Source: Planctomycetota bacterium (lineage in GTDB: Bacteria; Planctomycetota; UBA8108; UBA1146; JAJFFE01). Taken from it: DNA of 63,320 nucleotides. The first letter of the stretch is position 1; the number at the start of each line of letters is the position of its first letter. Of this stretch, positions 16,517 to 25,930 are shown piece after piece. The DNA lies in the NCBI GenBank assembly GCA_021776775.1, contig JAJFFE010000163.1, positions 1 through 63,320 of the forward strand, written 5' to 3'. The notes under the pieces were generated by a model, which saw nothing but the letters and a program-made list of their open reading frames with translations, searched no databases and was not told the DNA's origin. Made by a program: the position numbers and the translations under genes.

Positions 16517-18544
16517 ATGAGTAACCCATTGAACGACGCTCGCGATCGAATCGACCAGGTCGATCAGCAACTCGTCGCCTTGCTCGCGGATCGTATGAAC
16601 GCGGTCAAGGAAATTGGCGCGGTCAAAGGGAGCGACACGGACGCGCCCTTGCGCGACTTCGACCGCGAGCGCGACGTGTTCGACTCTTGGGCCAAGGAAG
16701 CGAAGTTGCATGGACTGAGTTCCTACTACGTGGGGCGGGTGTTACGCGAAGTCCTCAACTACTCGAGGCGGATTCAAGAGGGACTTCTCGATCGACGAGA
16801 GGGCGAAAGCGCTACGCCGGTGATCAAGGTCGGTTATCAGGGCGTTCCCGGTGCCTACAGCCACATGGCCTTGGAGAAACTCTTCCATTTCCGAAGCACG
16901 GGAGAGACGGTCGAGCCGGTGGGCTTCCGAACATTTGCCGCGGCGGTCGACGCGCTCGAAGCGGATGAGGTTCGTTACGCTCTGCTCCCCATCGAGAACA
17001 CGATTGCTGGTAGTCTGAACGAGGTCTACCAGCTCCTCTGTGACCGACCGATCACCATCGTCGACGAAGAGATTTGGCCGGTCGAACACTGCCTCGTCGC
17101 CATGCCGGAGAGTTCGCTCGAGTCGGTGCGCATCATTCGCTCGCATCCGGTCGCGCTGCAACAGTGCCAACGATTCCTCGGTGGCATGGTCGGCGCTTCA
17201 GCCGAGAGCTACTTCGACACCGCGGCTTCGGCCGAATCGTTGGTGGCCGAGCGTAACCCAGAGATTGCTGCAATTTGTTCGGAAGAGATCGCCCGGCGGT
17301 TGGGTCTGCAAGTCCTCGAGCGCGGTATCGCCGACACCATCGACAACTTCACCCGTTTCGTGCTCTTGTCCAAGCAAAGCGAGCCGGTCGACACTCGAAT
17401 GCCGGCGAAGACGTCGATCATTTTCACGGTGAACCATCGTCAAGGCGCCTTGGCTGAGTGCCTGCAAACGCTTGCGCGTCAGAACATCAACTTGACGAAG
17501 CTCGAGAGTCGTCCCAAGCCCGACTCGCCCTGGGAGTACTTGTTCTACCTTGATATCGAGGCGAATCCCGACGACCCCAACGTTGCCGCCGCCTTGCAAG
17601 AGATCCGCGGCTATACCAACGATTTCAAAAGACTCGGTACATATCCGCGGCGTTCGATCGACAACGAAGAGATCCCGACGCGACGCACCGAGTCCGACGA
17701 AACGATTGACGTCGAAACTCCGGAAGTCGTCGCGGCGGAGCCAGGCAGCGCGGTCGAGCAGCTCGAACGCACCACGGTCAGCGTTGGTGGAGTGGCGTTC
17801 GGAGGTTCTCGCTTTGTCGTGATCAGCGGCCCGTGTGCGGTGGAGAGTCGGTCTCAGATCATGGAGTCCGCGGCCATGGTCAAGGAACTCGGCGCCCGCG
17901 TTCTGCGGGGTGGGGCGTTCAAGCCTCGATCTTCACCGTACTCGTTCCAAGGGCTCGGATTTCCAGGGCTCGAGCTTCTCGTCGATGCCGGCAGAGCGTA
18001 CGAGTTGCCGACAGTGACCGAGGTTCTTCGTTCCGAAGATGTAGACCGCCTTGCCGACGGGGCGGATGCATTGCAGGTCGGAACGCGCAACATGCAGAAC
18101 TTCGAATTGCTCAAGAAGCTCGGAACCATCAACAAGCCGGTTCTTCTGAAGCGAGGTATGAGCGCTACGATCGACGAACTGCTATCCGCGGCGGAGTACA
18201 TCATGGCTGGCGGAAACCAGCGGGTGATCTTGTGCGAGCGCGGTATCCGCACGTTCGAGACCGCGACGCGAGCCACGCTCGACGTCAGCGCTGTGCCGGT
18301 GTTGAAGGAGCGCACGGCCCTGCCGGTGATCGTCGACCCGTCACACGCCGCAGGCCGACGAGAGTTGGTGATCCCGCTGGCGTTGGCAGCAGCCGCGGTG
18401 GGAGCCGACGGCTTGATCGTGGAAGCGCACCCCAACCCGGCCGAAGCGTTGTGCGACAAGGCGCAGGCGCTCACCAAGGACGACCTTCGTTCCTTGATGG
18501 AACGGCTCGAACCGATCATTCGCGGACAAGGTCGAACCCTGTAG
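16517..18544 (+). CDS. Fused chorismate mutase, prephenate dehydratase, ACT and DAHP synthase
   Basis: This 675-residue protein joins four domains. (1) AroQ-type chorismate mutase at about 1-92. (2) Prephenate dehydratase at about 102-285, with '[11 protein letters not shown]' and the N-F-T-R-F signature at 277-281. (3) ACT domain at about 298-375 with the E-S-R-P phenylalanine-binding motif (330-333). (4) Type I-beta DAHP synthase at about 425-675, with GPCAVES (438-444), K-P-R (469-471), K-R-G (545-547), DPSH (607-610) and HPNP (638-641). A linker of about 45 acidic residues separates 3 and 4. The ATG at 16517 is used; an upstream in-frame TTG is less likely. One protein thus holds the committed shikimate step, the two phenylalanine-branch steps and a likely feedback sensor. 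All key motifs are intact. Confidence 0.95.
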   Translation: MSNPLNDARDRIDQVDQQLVALLADRMNAVKEIGAVKGSDTDAPLRDFDRERDVFDSWAKEAKLHGLSSYYVGRVLREVLNYSRRIQEGLLDRREGESATPVIKVGYQGVPGAYSHMALEKLFHFRSTGETVEPVGFRTFAAAVDALEADEVRYALLPIENTIAGSLNEVYQLLCDRPITIVDEEIWPVEHCLVAMPESSLESVRIIRSHPVALQQCQRFLGGMVGASAESYFDTAASAESLVAERNPEIAAICSEEIARRLGLQVLERGIADTIDNFTRFVLLSKQSEPVDTRMPAKTSIIFTVNHRQGALAECLQTLARQNINLTKLESRPKPDSPWEYLFYLDIEANPDDPNVAAALQEIRGYTNDFKRLGTYPRRSIDNEEIPTRRTESDETIDVETPEVVAAEPGSAVEQLERTTVSVGGVAFGGSRFVVISGPCAVESRSQIMESAAMVKELGARVLRGGAFKPRSSPYSFQGLGFPGLELLVDAGRAYELPTVTEVLRSEDVDRLADGADALQVGTRNMQNFELLKKLGTINKPVLLKRGMSATIDELLSAAEYIMAGGNQRVILCERGIRTFETATRATLDVSAVPVLKERTALPVIVDPSHAAGRRELVIPLALAAAAVGADGLIVEAHPNPAEALCDKAQALTKDDLRSLMERLEPIIRGQGRTL

Positions 18545-18611
18545 CTAGAGGCTAGAACAAACTCATTTGCGAGCCACGCCATGATGCGCCCTGCAAAGGA
18601 ATTTCCGAGAC

Positions 18612-18624
18612 GCCGCACCTCTAG
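18612..18624 (-). repeat. Short dispersed repeat, copy 2 (core)
   Basis: This identical 13-base core (GCCGCACCTCTAG on the plus strand) is shared with 128-140 and 49410-49422. Here it sits between two convergent genes, 18 bases from a terminator-like hairpin. Confidence 0.4.
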
Positions 18625-18642
18625 CGGGAGCTACAACGACAA

Positions 18643-18674
18643 CGGGGCCGGAACGTCGATCCGTTCCGGCCCCG
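18643..18674. terminator. Bidirectional hairpin between convergent genes
   Basis: Perfect 13-bp GC arms (18643-18655, 18662-18674) enclose a 6-base loop between the fusion gene stop (18544) and the EF-hand gene stop (18710). There is no strong T-run on either side, so it may act with weak or Rho-assisted termination. Confidence 0.7.
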
Positions 18675-18709
18675 TGGCCATGGTCGTTTGCGTTTTCAGA
18701 GCAACTGCG

Positions 18710-19372
18710 CTAGCTGCCGCGGTCGTTCCGTCGGTCGGTTCGTCGATCGGTTCGTCGATCGCCACGACGCTCGCGACGTTGCTCTAGTCGCTCTTTGCGC
18801 GTCTCGAGTCGCTTCGCTCTTGCGTGGGCGCGTTCCCGTGGGCCAACTCTTCCATCGTTGTTTCGATCGAGACGCTCTTTGCTGCTCTTACGTGCGTCTC
18901 GCAGATTGCCGCGTTCGTTCGAATCGAGCTTGCCGTCGCTGTTCTCGTCGAATTTCTTGCGAGCGGCGCGACGCGCCTTCTTTCCTTTCGCGAACCGCTT
19001 CGCCTTGGCCCGGGCGCGCTCTCGTGGTCCGACTTTGCCGTCGTCGTTTCGGTCGAGGCGTTCGCGGCGGCTCTTGCGCGCCTCCTGCAGACTGCTGCGT
19101 TCGCCCGAGTCGAGCTTGCCATCGCCGTTTGCGTCGAACTTCTTCCGCGCAATACCTCGCTTGATCTTGCTCTTCGTGATCGACTTGCGAAGCGCTCGTC
19201 GCTCTTTGCGATCGAGCTTGCCATCGTCGTTTCGGTCAAACTTCTCGCGCAGTTCCGAGCGGTTCTTCCTCTTCGTTTCGCCATCGCCGGATTGTGCGTC
19301 AACCGGCGGAGCCGTCAGTAGAACTGCGGCAACAGCGGCACAGAGGTAGCTCGAGATTCTCGTCGTCAGCAT
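18710..19372 (-). CDS. Secreted, highly basic protein with five EF-hand-like calcium loops
   Basis: The 220-residue protein has a signal peptide (about 1-26) and EF-hand loops starting at D46, D80, D107, D142 and D169 (for example DRNDDGKLDRKE). Loop spacing is 34, 27, 35 and 27 residues, so residues 80-141 and 142-203 form an internal duplication of about 62 residues. Between loops it is rich in Arg and Lys, and the tail is an Arg/Asp repeat with 'DRRTDRR' units. The loops have Asp, Asn and Glu at calcium positions. Function unknown; matrix or adhesion protein, or calcium-dependent nucleic-acid or polyanion binder, are possible. Divergent from the cohesin/dockerin-like gene at 19653. Confidence 0.8.
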   Translation of the reverse strand: MLTTRISSYLCAAVAAVLLTAPPVDAQSGDGETKRKNRSELREKFDRNDDGKLDRKERRALRKSITKSKIKRGIARKKFDANGDGKLDSGERSSLQEARKSRRERLDRNDDGKVGPRERARAKAKRFAKGKKARRAARKKFDENSDGKLDSNERGNLRDARKSSKERLDRNNDGRVGPRERAHARAKRLETRKERLEQRRERRGDRRTDRRTDRRNDRGS

Positions 19373-19440
19373 TTGGAGATCCTTTCGGTGCTTCGCAGGT
19401 CAGCGCTGTACCTCGATCAAACACCGGCTGGGGTCGGCAG

Positions 19441-19520
19441 GTTCTGAACCGCTTCCAGAATGCTCTGATCGTGTTCTGACAAAAAGAGTTGCGACGTTCT
19501 GGAATAACCACTCCCAGAAC
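19441..19520. promoter_or_regulatory. Cluster of GTTCTG/CAGAAC motifs in a divergent promoter region
   Basis: Exact GTTCTG copies lie at 19441, 19473 and 19496 and an inverted CAGAAC at 19515, with a near match at 19455, all within 80 bases between the EF-hand gene and the gene at 19653. The last two form an inverted pair. This could be an operator; unproven. Confidence 0.35.
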
Positions 19521-19652
19521 AGCTAAGATCTCCCTAGGCTCAAATCTCAACGAGGAATTCGAATCAATGTTGGTCGCACTACCGCGCCCGACGAGAAGTG
19601 GAACTGTTCGGGCTGTACGTCTGTGTATGGATCCGTGCTTCGAGGAGGAAAC

Positions 19653-20990
19653 ATGTCTCGCCAGTGGGGGGCTCTCCGTCTTGCGTGCGCGCTGTGTGCC
19701 GCATTGATGTTTTCGTCGGTTGCGACGGCCCAAACGCCTAGCTTGTCGCTCGAGGGGGGCATTATTCCCCCGGTCGGTACCGGTGCCGTTGATGTCGTTC
19801 TCGACAACACCCTCGGCAACCTGACCGCGTTCATTTTGGCGATCGGTCACGACTTTCAAGAAGCGACGTTGATGAACGTCGACGTGACCAATACCGACAC
19901 CGTCACCGCCGATCCTGAGTTCATCTCGAGCGAGATTCAGCTCAGTGGGGGAATCCTCACCGTCATCTTCGATTTCGAGGTGCCGATCGACGGTCACTCT
20001 CTTCCGCCCGGGGAAGACTTGGTTCTGGCGCGATACCATTACTCGTGCGTGAACCCGCCTGTCGACCCTGAACCGGCCGAGAACTTCGTTGTCGACTTCG
20101 TCGACGGTGTCCTCGGCTTCCCGCCCATCGACAACCTCTTGAACGTCGAGGGCATTCAGATTTCGCCGGTGACCACAGCGGGTGTTCTCTCTTGTCAGCC
20201 ACTGATCGCGCCCAACGGTACATTACGGTGTGGCCGAATGAATATGCTGACGGAGCAAGTGGATCAGAACCTTGCGGAGCGGGTCGGCTCCACGTTCGAG
20301 TTGTCGTTCTACTATTCCGAACCTGAAGACAACATTCAGGGCTTCGAGTTCTCGGTCGAGCACGACTGTCGGTTGATCGTCGATTCGACCTGTCTCGACA
20401 CGACGGGCTCCGCGCTCGAAGCGAATGACGCCGAGTTCTTCAACTGCATTGTCGACGACGACCCGCTCGACGACGGTTGCCACTTTGCTGTCGGCGTGCT
20501 CATGGACGCCCTGCCGCCGTTCGGCGGTCAGACGTTGCCACCGACCGACACCGCGCAGTTGCTCGGCACTATCACGATGACGGTCGACCCGACCACGCTT
20601 CCTGGCGAAGTCCTCTCTGCAGACTTCACTCCGTGGACAACCGTGGATGTGATGTTCGTCGTCGACGGCACGATTCAGCCGGTGCCGAACTTGTTCGGTA
20701 GCGAAGTGACGGCGCTGCCGCCGCTCAACATTCTCCGTGGTGACTGTAACAACGACGGCGTGGCTGATCTCGCCGACGCAATTCATGTGTTGAACGTGAT
20801 ATTCTTCGACGGTGTCATGCTCGGGTGCCACGTCGCCTGTGATCACAACGACGATGGAACGTTCGACGTCGCCGACTACATTTTCTCGATCAACTACTTC
20901 TTCCTCGACGGCCCGCCCTTCCCGGCGCCGTTCCCGAACTGCGCGGCGCTTCCAGGAGCCGAGTGCGAGAACGAGCCGAACTGTCCGTAA
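19653..20990 (+). CDS. Secreted protein with two cohesin-like beta domains and a C-terminal dockerin-like module
   Basis: The 445-residue protein has a signal peptide (cleavage near ATAQ, about residue 27). Two beta-rich segments (about 30-185 and 190-365) resemble cohesin-type sandwiches, by pattern only. The C-terminal module (about 366-445) has two D-x-N-x-D-G loops ('GDCNNDGVADLAD' and 'DHNDDGTFDVAD'), each followed by a hydrophobic helix, then a Cys/Pro-rich end. This is the planctomycete dockerin-like pattern. The ATG at 19653 lies 7 bases after AGGAGGAA. A strong terminator follows. Probable envelope or extracellular attachment protein; ligand unknown. Confidence 0.8.
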   Translation: MSRQWGALRLACALCAALMFSSVATAQTPSLSLEGGIIPPVGTGAVDVVLDNTLGNLTAFILAIGHDFQEATLMNVDVTNTDTVTADPEFISSEIQLSGGILTVIFDFEVPIDGHSLPPGEDLVLARYHYSCVNPPVDPEPAENFVVDFVDGVLGFPPIDNLLNVEGIQISPVTTAGVLSCQPLIAPNGTLRCGRMNMLTEQVDQNLAERVGSTFELSFYYSEPEDNIQGFEFSVEHDCRLIVDSTCLDTTGSALEANDAEFFNCIVDDDPLDDGCHFAVGVLMDALPPFGGQTLPPTDTAQLLGTITMTVDPTTLPGEVLSADFTPWTTVDVMFVVDGTIQPVPNLFGSEVTALPPLNILRGDCNNDGVADLADAIHVLNVIFFDGVMLGCHVACDHNDDGTFDVADYIFSINYFFLDGPPFPAPFPNCAALPGAECENEPNCP

Positions 20991-21020
20991 CGGCCCGGCC
21001 GAAGAGTCAGAGACATAACA

Positions 21021-21068
21021 ACGGAGCGTGAGCGGCAGGCGATCCTGCGACTCACGCTCCGTTTTTTT
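21021..21068 (+). terminator. Strong Rho-independent terminator
   Basis: A 12-bp outer stem (21021-21032 with 21051-21062) and a 5-bp inner stem (21035-21039 with 21044-21048) are followed by seven Ts ending at 21068. It ends the gene at 19653-20990 and may also separate it from the convergent gene ending at 21112. Confidence 0.92.
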
Positions 21069-21111
21069 CGTGTCGTATCGACCGCGCTGTCTGACGTTGT
21101 TACGCGACGCT

Positions 21112-22614
21112 CTATGGGCAAGCGTCGTACGTTACGCAGTCGAGCATGTCGACAGTCGGATCAACTCCGCAAGCGACCGTCCCCGGGGCGGCGGGAGGCG
21201 GTGAACCCGGGACGAACAGGGCGCTCAGCGAATAGACCGGGTCCGAGATGTCGAACGCACCGTCGTCGTTGGAGTCAGTTGCGTCGAGACAGGGTGGCTG
21301 AGCCGCCCCGGGCACGAACAGTGCCGAGAGCGAGAGTACCGCGTCGGCGATGTCGAACGACGCGTCGCCGTTGGAGTCGCCGCGACGAAACCCGTCCGCA
21401 GTCACGGGTAGCTGGTAGTAGTAGACCGCACCAGCATCTCCTACTCCGGGGGCGCTCGCCCAGACCGCCCCGGACATGACGTGTTGGCCATCGAGCGCCA
21501 CCGAGAAGCCGAGGTCGTCGTCGAAGCCGCCGGCTGGATCGCTCGCGATCCAGACATCGGTTTGAACCCAATCGCTACCGTCGAGTTCGTAGTGGTAAAC
21601 CGCGCCGTCGCCGAGTTCGTGGCCAGCCGCCCCAACCAAGATGTGGTCGCCTTGAATTGCGGTGGACCAGCCGAATGCGGCGAATGGCTGTGGGACGAGC
21701 GGGGTCAGCTTTTGCTCTTCCAGCCACTCCGTACCCGACCACTGGAACACATACGCCGATCCGCTGTCGTCGTCGGGCGCGTGGTCATGGTTGGCGCCGA
21801 TCACGATGACATCGCCTTCGACACTAGCGCCCCAGCCGAACCAATCACCGGCGCTGGCATCGCTGGCCGTGAGCTGAGTGTCTTCCGACCACGTCGTTCC
21901 GTTGTAGCGAAAGACGTACGCCGATCCCGCTTGGCCGAGATCTTCGACGGTCGTGGAGACAATGACGGTGCCATCGGTTGCCACGTTCCACCCCGAGACA
22001 TCGTTGGCGCCGGCGGCACTGCCGACGAGCTTCTGCTCTTCGACCCAGCTTGTGCCGTCGTAGCGGTACACGTAGGTCGACCCGGAGTTGCTGCCTTGGT
22101 CGTCGTCGTACGGTGCCGAGACGACAAGCAGGTCTTCGAACGCGGCGAGTGAGAACCCGAACTCATCGCCGGCGACCCCGTCGACAGGGTTGAGTTTCTC
22201 TTCCTCGACCCACTCCGTGCCGTCGTGGCGGAAGATGTAAACAGAGCCTGACTGACCGCCCTGATCGTCATCCCAGTGTGCGCTGATCGCCAGATACCCG
22301 TTTCCGATCGCGCTTGCCCAGCCGAACTGATCTGCCACTGCGGCATCGCTAGCGGCGAGCATCTGCACTTCGGACCAAATGGAGCCATCCCATGCAAACA
22401 CGTAGGCGGCGCCCATGTCTCCCGCCGCCGCCGCGCCGACTAGCGCCAGGTCGCCGTCGATGGAGACGGACCGTCCGAAGCCCGCGAGGAAGCCTGCGTC
22501 GCTCGCGGTGAGCTTTTGTGTCTCGGTGGAGAGTTGTGCGCCCGCAACACTAGTCCAGATCCAGACGAGAGCGAGGGCCATCCAGCGCGGCGACATCCAG
22601 CGACAGTACGACAT
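21112..22614 (-). CDS. Secreted FG-GAP-type beta-propeller with C-terminal dockerin-like module
   Basis: The 500-residue protein begins with a signal peptide (cleavage near VAGAQ). About seven repeats of 55-60 residues follow, each with 'FGxSxAxxGDxxxVGA' and 'GSAYVFxxxGTxWxExQKL' patterns, which define FG-GAP/integrin-alpha-like propeller blades. Residues about 425-500 carry two dockerin-like loops ('GDSNGDASFDIAD' and 'DSNDDGAFDISD') and the shared C-terminal end with Cys-Pro. The ATG at 22614 follows AGGAG by six bases. Divergent from the DUF4331 gene. Likely surface or matrix protein. Confidence 0.85.
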   Translation of the reverse strand: MSYCRWMSPRWMALALVWIWTSVAGAQLSTETQKLTASDAGFLAGFGRSVSIDGDLALVGAAAAGDMGAAYVFAWDGSIWSEVQMLAASDAAVADQFGWASAIGNGYLAISAHWDDDQGGQSGSVYIFRHDGTEWVEEEKLNPVDGVAGDEFGFSLAAFEDLLVVSAPYDDDQGSNSGSTYVYRYDGTSWVEEQKLVGSAAGANDVSGWNVATDGTVIVSTTVEDLGQAGSAYVFRYNGTTWSEDTQLTASDASAGDWFGWGASVEGDVIVIGANHDHAPDDDSGSAYVFQWSGTEWLEEQKLTPLVPQPFAAFGWSTAIQGDHILVGAAGHELGDGAVYHYELDGSDWVQTDVWIASDPAGGFDDDLGFSVALDGQHVMSGAVWASAPGVGDAGAVYYYQLPVTADGFRRGDSNGDASFDIADAVLSLSALFVPGAAQPPCLDATDSNDDGAFDISDPVYSLSALFVPGSPPPAAPGTVACGVDPTVDMLDCVTYDACP

Positions 22615-22808
22615 AGGTTTCTCCTGAAATGGGGGAATTGAGCGACCCAATTGTAGCGAGGGTGAGTCGATGCGGGAACGGTGTGCTGGTTCCGGCGGGA
22701 CTGCATCCGAGCGGAATTCATGTTCGTGGAAGTTTTCGAATCCGGCGATCGGCTGAGTTGCGTACCGGTGGCGAACTCGAACTTTCCCCCGGCTCCGAAA
22801 GGAACTCC

Positions 22809-24272
22809 ATGTCCCCCATGCTCAACCGCGCGGCGTTCGTCGCGATTCTCGCAACGCTACTGCTGTCGGCCGCGCCCGCGCTGGCGTCCAGCCACCGTGA
22901 AGCGCCGCTGATTACCGAGATGCCAAAAGTCGATGGCACCGACTTCTACATGTTTCGCAGCTACGAGCCCGGCCGCCAGGATTTCGTCACCTTGATTGCC
23001 AACTATATGCCGCTGCAAGATCCGATCGGCGGACCCAACTACTTCACGCTGGACGACGATGCGATCTACGAGATCCACATCGACAACGACGGTAACTCGC
23101 AAGAGGATCTGACGTTTCAGTTTCGGCCCAGCACCACGATTCAGGACATTCAACTGCCGATCGGCCCCCCCGGCGCGGAGATCATGGTCTCGGTTCCGCT
23201 GGTCAACGTCGGTCCGATCATCGGGCCGGGCGGTGGTACGCAGAACGTTGTCGAGTCGTACACGTTGGATCTGATCACCGGCGACCGTCGAACCGGAGTT
23301 CGCCAGTCGATCTCGAACGCGGCCGACGGATCCACCACGTTCTTGAAGCCGATCGACAACATCGGCAACAAGTCGATCCCGGACTACGACGCGTACGCTG
23401 CAAACTTTGTCTACGACGTCAATCTGCCTGGAACCAGTGAGCAGGGTCGCTTGTTCGTCGGTCAACGGCAGGAGTCTTTCGCCGTGAACCTGGGCGAGGT
23501 GTTCGACCTGGTGAACCTCGACCCGATCGGTCCGCCTGACGCCGAGACCAACACGATCGCCAACAAGAACATCACTTCGTTTGTTCTGGAGCTGCCGATT
23601 TCGTTCCTGACTCAGGGCGTCGAGCCGGTGATTGGCGGCTGGACGACGGCTAGTCTGCGCCAAGCACGCGTGCTGAATCCGGCTCCAGACTTCGACAACA
23701 ACCGCCGCCCCGAGGTTTCGGGAGGGGCGTTCACACAAGTATCGCGCTTGAGTTCGCCGCTGATCAACGAGGTCATCATCGGCCTCAAGGACAAGGATCG
23801 CTTCAACAGCAGCGAGCCGGTGGACGATCCTCAGTTTCTCAACTACGTGACCAACCCTACCCTTCCCGCGCTCCTCGAGATTCTGTTCGCGGTCCCGGCT
23901 CCGACGCTCTTTCCCCGCGACGATCTTGTAGCGGCATTCCTTACCGGAATCGACGGCTTCAACCAGCCGTCAGGAATCGTCCCCGGGGAAATGCTCCGGC
24001 TCAACACGGTGTTCTCACCGACGTCGATCGATATGCAGAGTCGACTCGGTGTGCTCGAGGGAGATGTCGCGGGCTTCCCGAACGGACGCCGACCGGGTGA
24101 CGACGTCGTCGACATCGAGCTACGAGTCGCGATGGGTGCCTTGGTCGACCCGTCGTTTGCTCCGGTGGGTGCCCTTCCCTTCACGGACGGCGCGATCATC
24201 GACGCGTCATTCTTCGACGAGAGCTTCCCGTACTTGCGAACGCCGCTGCCCGGTTCTCCGCAGTCGCCGTAG
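22809..24272 (+). CDS. DUF4331-family secreted protein
   Basis: The 487-residue product has a signal peptide ending near ALAS and begins the mature part with 'SSHREAPLIT' and 'DGTDFYMFRSYEP', diagnostic of the DUF4331 family; 'NGRRPGDDVVDIELRV' near the end also fits. The biochemical role of the family is not known to me. The ATG at 22809 is preceded by AAAGGAAC. A hairpin with two internal mismatches at 24290-24320 lies between it and the DUF4198 gene, allowing partial read-through. Confidence 0.88.
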   Translation: MSPMLNRAAFVAILATLLLSAAPALASSHREAPLITEMPKVDGTDFYMFRSYEPGRQDFVTLIANYMPLQDPIGGPNYFTLDDDAIYEIHIDNDGNSQEDLTFQFRPSTTIQDIQLPIGPPGAEIMVSVPLVNVGPIIGPGGGTQNVVESYTLDLITGDRRTGVRQSISNAADGSTTFLKPIDNIGNKSIPDYDAYAANFVYDVNLPGTSEQGRLFVGQRQESFAVNLGEVFDLVNLDPIGPPDAETNTIANKNITSFVLELPISFLTQGVEPVIGGWTTASLRQARVLNPAPDFDNNRRPEVSGGAFTQVSRLSSPLINEVIIGLKDKDRFNSSEPVDDPQFLNYVTNPTLPALLEILFAVPAPTLFPRDDLVAAFLTGIDGFNQPSGIVPGEMLRLNTVFSPTSIDMQSRLGVLEGDVAGFPNGRRPGDDVVDIELRVAMGALVDPSFAPVGALPFTDGAIIDASFFDESFPYLRTPLPGSPQSP

Positions 24273-24289
24273 GTCGGAGACTCATTGCG

Positions 24290-24320
24290 AGGGGTCGCGC
24301 TTCTTCGAAGCTCGGCCCCT
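24290..24320 (+). terminator. Interrupted hairpin between DUF4331 and DUF4198 genes
   Basis: Arms 24290-24303 and 24307-24320 pair at 12 of 14 positions around a TTC loop, followed by TGTTCTT. Probably an attenuating intercistronic terminator. Confidence 0.55.
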
Positions 24321-24351
24321 TGTTCTTCATCCAGCAAAGTGGGAGCGCAGT

Positions 24352-25227
24352 ATGAGAACGTTGATTGGGATCTGTCTGTCGTGGTGCCTCTTGGTATCGA
24401 GCCTGTCGGCTCACCAGTTCTGGATTCGGCCGAGTGCCTTTTCAACGCGCGCCGGCGGTGACACCCTCGCGAGGTTGTTCGTCGGCGACGGGTTCGCCAA
24501 GGGTGAGGTGTTTCCGAGGGCGGCCAGCCACCTCAAACGCTTCCGTGTTTGGGACGCGTCTGGCGTGCGCTCGGTTCCCGGTGTCGAGGGGCGTGACCCC
24601 GCGGGGGTGGTGCGTCTTAGCGCGCCCGGGTTTGCTGCGCTCGGCTACGAGAGCCATCCGAGCTACGTCACGCTCGACGGTCCAAAGTTCAATCGCTACC
24701 TGCAAGAAGAGGGACTCGACCACGCCCTCAAGACGCGCGCCGAAGCCGGCCACTTGAAGCGCAGCGCGATCGAGTCGTTTCGGCGGTGTGCGAAGACGAT
24801 TCTCCGCGTGACGACAAGCCGAGTCTCCGACAAGCCACCGCGTGGTCTCGCCGTCGATCGCGCGCTCGGTCTCGATCTGGAGTTCATCGCCGAGACTAGT
24901 CCTTTTGCCGATCCGTCTCAGCCGTTACGAGTCCGGGTCGAGCTGCACGGTAAGCCACTACCGGGCATCAAGATTCGCGCGTTTCGCGAAGGCGCTCCTC
25001 GCACCAAAGTGCTAGCGCGTACCGACGCTGCCGGACGGGCCGAGCTAGAACTCGACGCTCGCGGGGTCTGGATGCTGTCCGCGGTTCACATCGCCGACGC
25101 TTCCGAGAAAGAGCCTGGCGGACGCCGCGCGTCGGAGAAGCGGTCGGCCGATTGGCGGAGCATCTGGACCTCTCTCACCTTCGATTCGACCGAGGCCGAA
25201 GTGGCTGAAGCCGTTGTTTCGAAATGA
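24352..25227 (+). CDS. DUF4198-like exported protein
   Basis: The 291-residue protein has a signal peptide (about 1-19, cleavage after LSAH or just before) and starts its mature part with 'HQFWIRPSAF', matching DUF4198 proteins, which are periplasmic and often encoded near metal transport or binding genes. The middle region is beta-rich, with 'GKPLPGIKIRAFREG' in a transthyretin-like segment (about 215-250). ATG at 24352 follows GGGAG. Same strand as the DUF4331 gene, so a shared transcript is plausible. No metal-binding cluster is obvious beyond the N-terminal histidine. Confidence 0.72.
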   Translation: MRTLIGICLSWCLLVSSLSAHQFWIRPSAFSTRAGGDTLARLFVGDGFAKGEVFPRAASHLKRFRVWDASGVRSVPGVEGRDPAGVVRLSAPGFAALGYESHPSYVTLDGPKFNRYLQEEGLDHALKTRAEAGHLKRSAIESFRRCAKTILRVTTSRVSDKPPRGLAVDRALGLDLEFIAETSPFADPSQPLRVRVELHGKPLPGIKIRAFREGAPRTKVLARTDAAGRAELELDARGVWMLSAVHIADASEKEPGGRRASEKRSADWRSIWTSLTFDSTEAEVAEAVVSK

Positions 25228-25309
25228 CTTGGTGTGGTTCGTGAGCATTTTTTCAAGAGTTGAATCCACCACGGCGGCGGCGCGCGTACCATGCGTCAGA
25301 GGAGACGAT

Positions 25310-25930
25310 ATGGCGGCGAGCGATTCTTTCCATCGTGTTGATCGCGAGATCGTTGCGCGGATGCGCGAGGGTCACGAGCCTGCGTTGGAGGAGCTGTACG
25401 ATCGGCACGCCTCTCGGCTCTACGCGGTCGCGCTGCGCGTGCTTCGCCGTCGCGAAGATGCCGAAGAGGTCCTGCAAGACACGTGGGTAGAAGCGTGGCG
25501 TCGTGCTCCGCAGTACTGTGAGACGCGCGGCACGGTTCGAGCTTGGCTGCACACCATGGTGCGTAGCCGAGCGCTCGATCGTTACCGAAGTCGCAGCGCG
25601 CGCAGTCGTGCCGAGACTCGCGTCGCCGAAGAGTTCGTGGTGTCGGACGAGGCCGCTGCCGTCGGTGTTGCGTCGTCGGGATTCGACGCGCGTGACCAAG
25701 CGGTTCGCTTGTTGTCCGACCTTCCGGATTCGCACCGCCAAGTCCTGGAGATTGCGTACTTCGAAGGCTTGTCACAAACCGAGATCTGCGAGAAACTCGA
25801 TCTTCCGCTGGGGACGATCAAGACATGGATGAGACGAGGGCTTCAAACGCTTCGCGAGAAGGCGACGGCCAACCGGGCCGCGCTTCGGACGCAGCGCGGA
25901 GCGCTAACGGTTAGAAGAGAAGATGTCTGA
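25310..25930 (+). CDS. ECF sigma factor paired with a cupin anti-sigma factor
   Basis: The 206-residue product has sigma-2 (about 20-90, 'EDAEEVLQDTWVEAW') and sigma-4 (about 130-185, 'LSQTEICEKLDLPLGTIKTW') with the standard spacing. The ATG at 25310 follows AGGAGACG. Its stop overlaps the start of the next gene by 8 bases, and that gene encodes a zinc/cupin anti-sigma factor. This layout matches the SigK and ChrR-type ECF groups, which respond to oxidative or singlet-oxygen stress. Confidence 0.9.
   Translation: MAASDSFHRVDREIVARMREGHEPALEELYDRHASRLYAVALRVLRRREDAEEVLQDTWVEAWRRAPQYCETRGTVRAWLHTMVRSRALDRYRSRSARSRAETRVAEEFVVSDEAAAVGVASSGFDARDQAVRLLSDLPDSHRQVLEIAYFEGLSQTEICEKLDLPLGTIKTWMRRGLQTLREKATANRAALRTQRGALTVRREDV

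Noticed and set aside
19653..20990. Reading the dockerin-like and cohesin-like protein as part of a cellulosome
   Set aside because: No glycoside hydrolase or scaffoldin is nearby, and the module differs from clostridial dockerins in its Cys-rich end.
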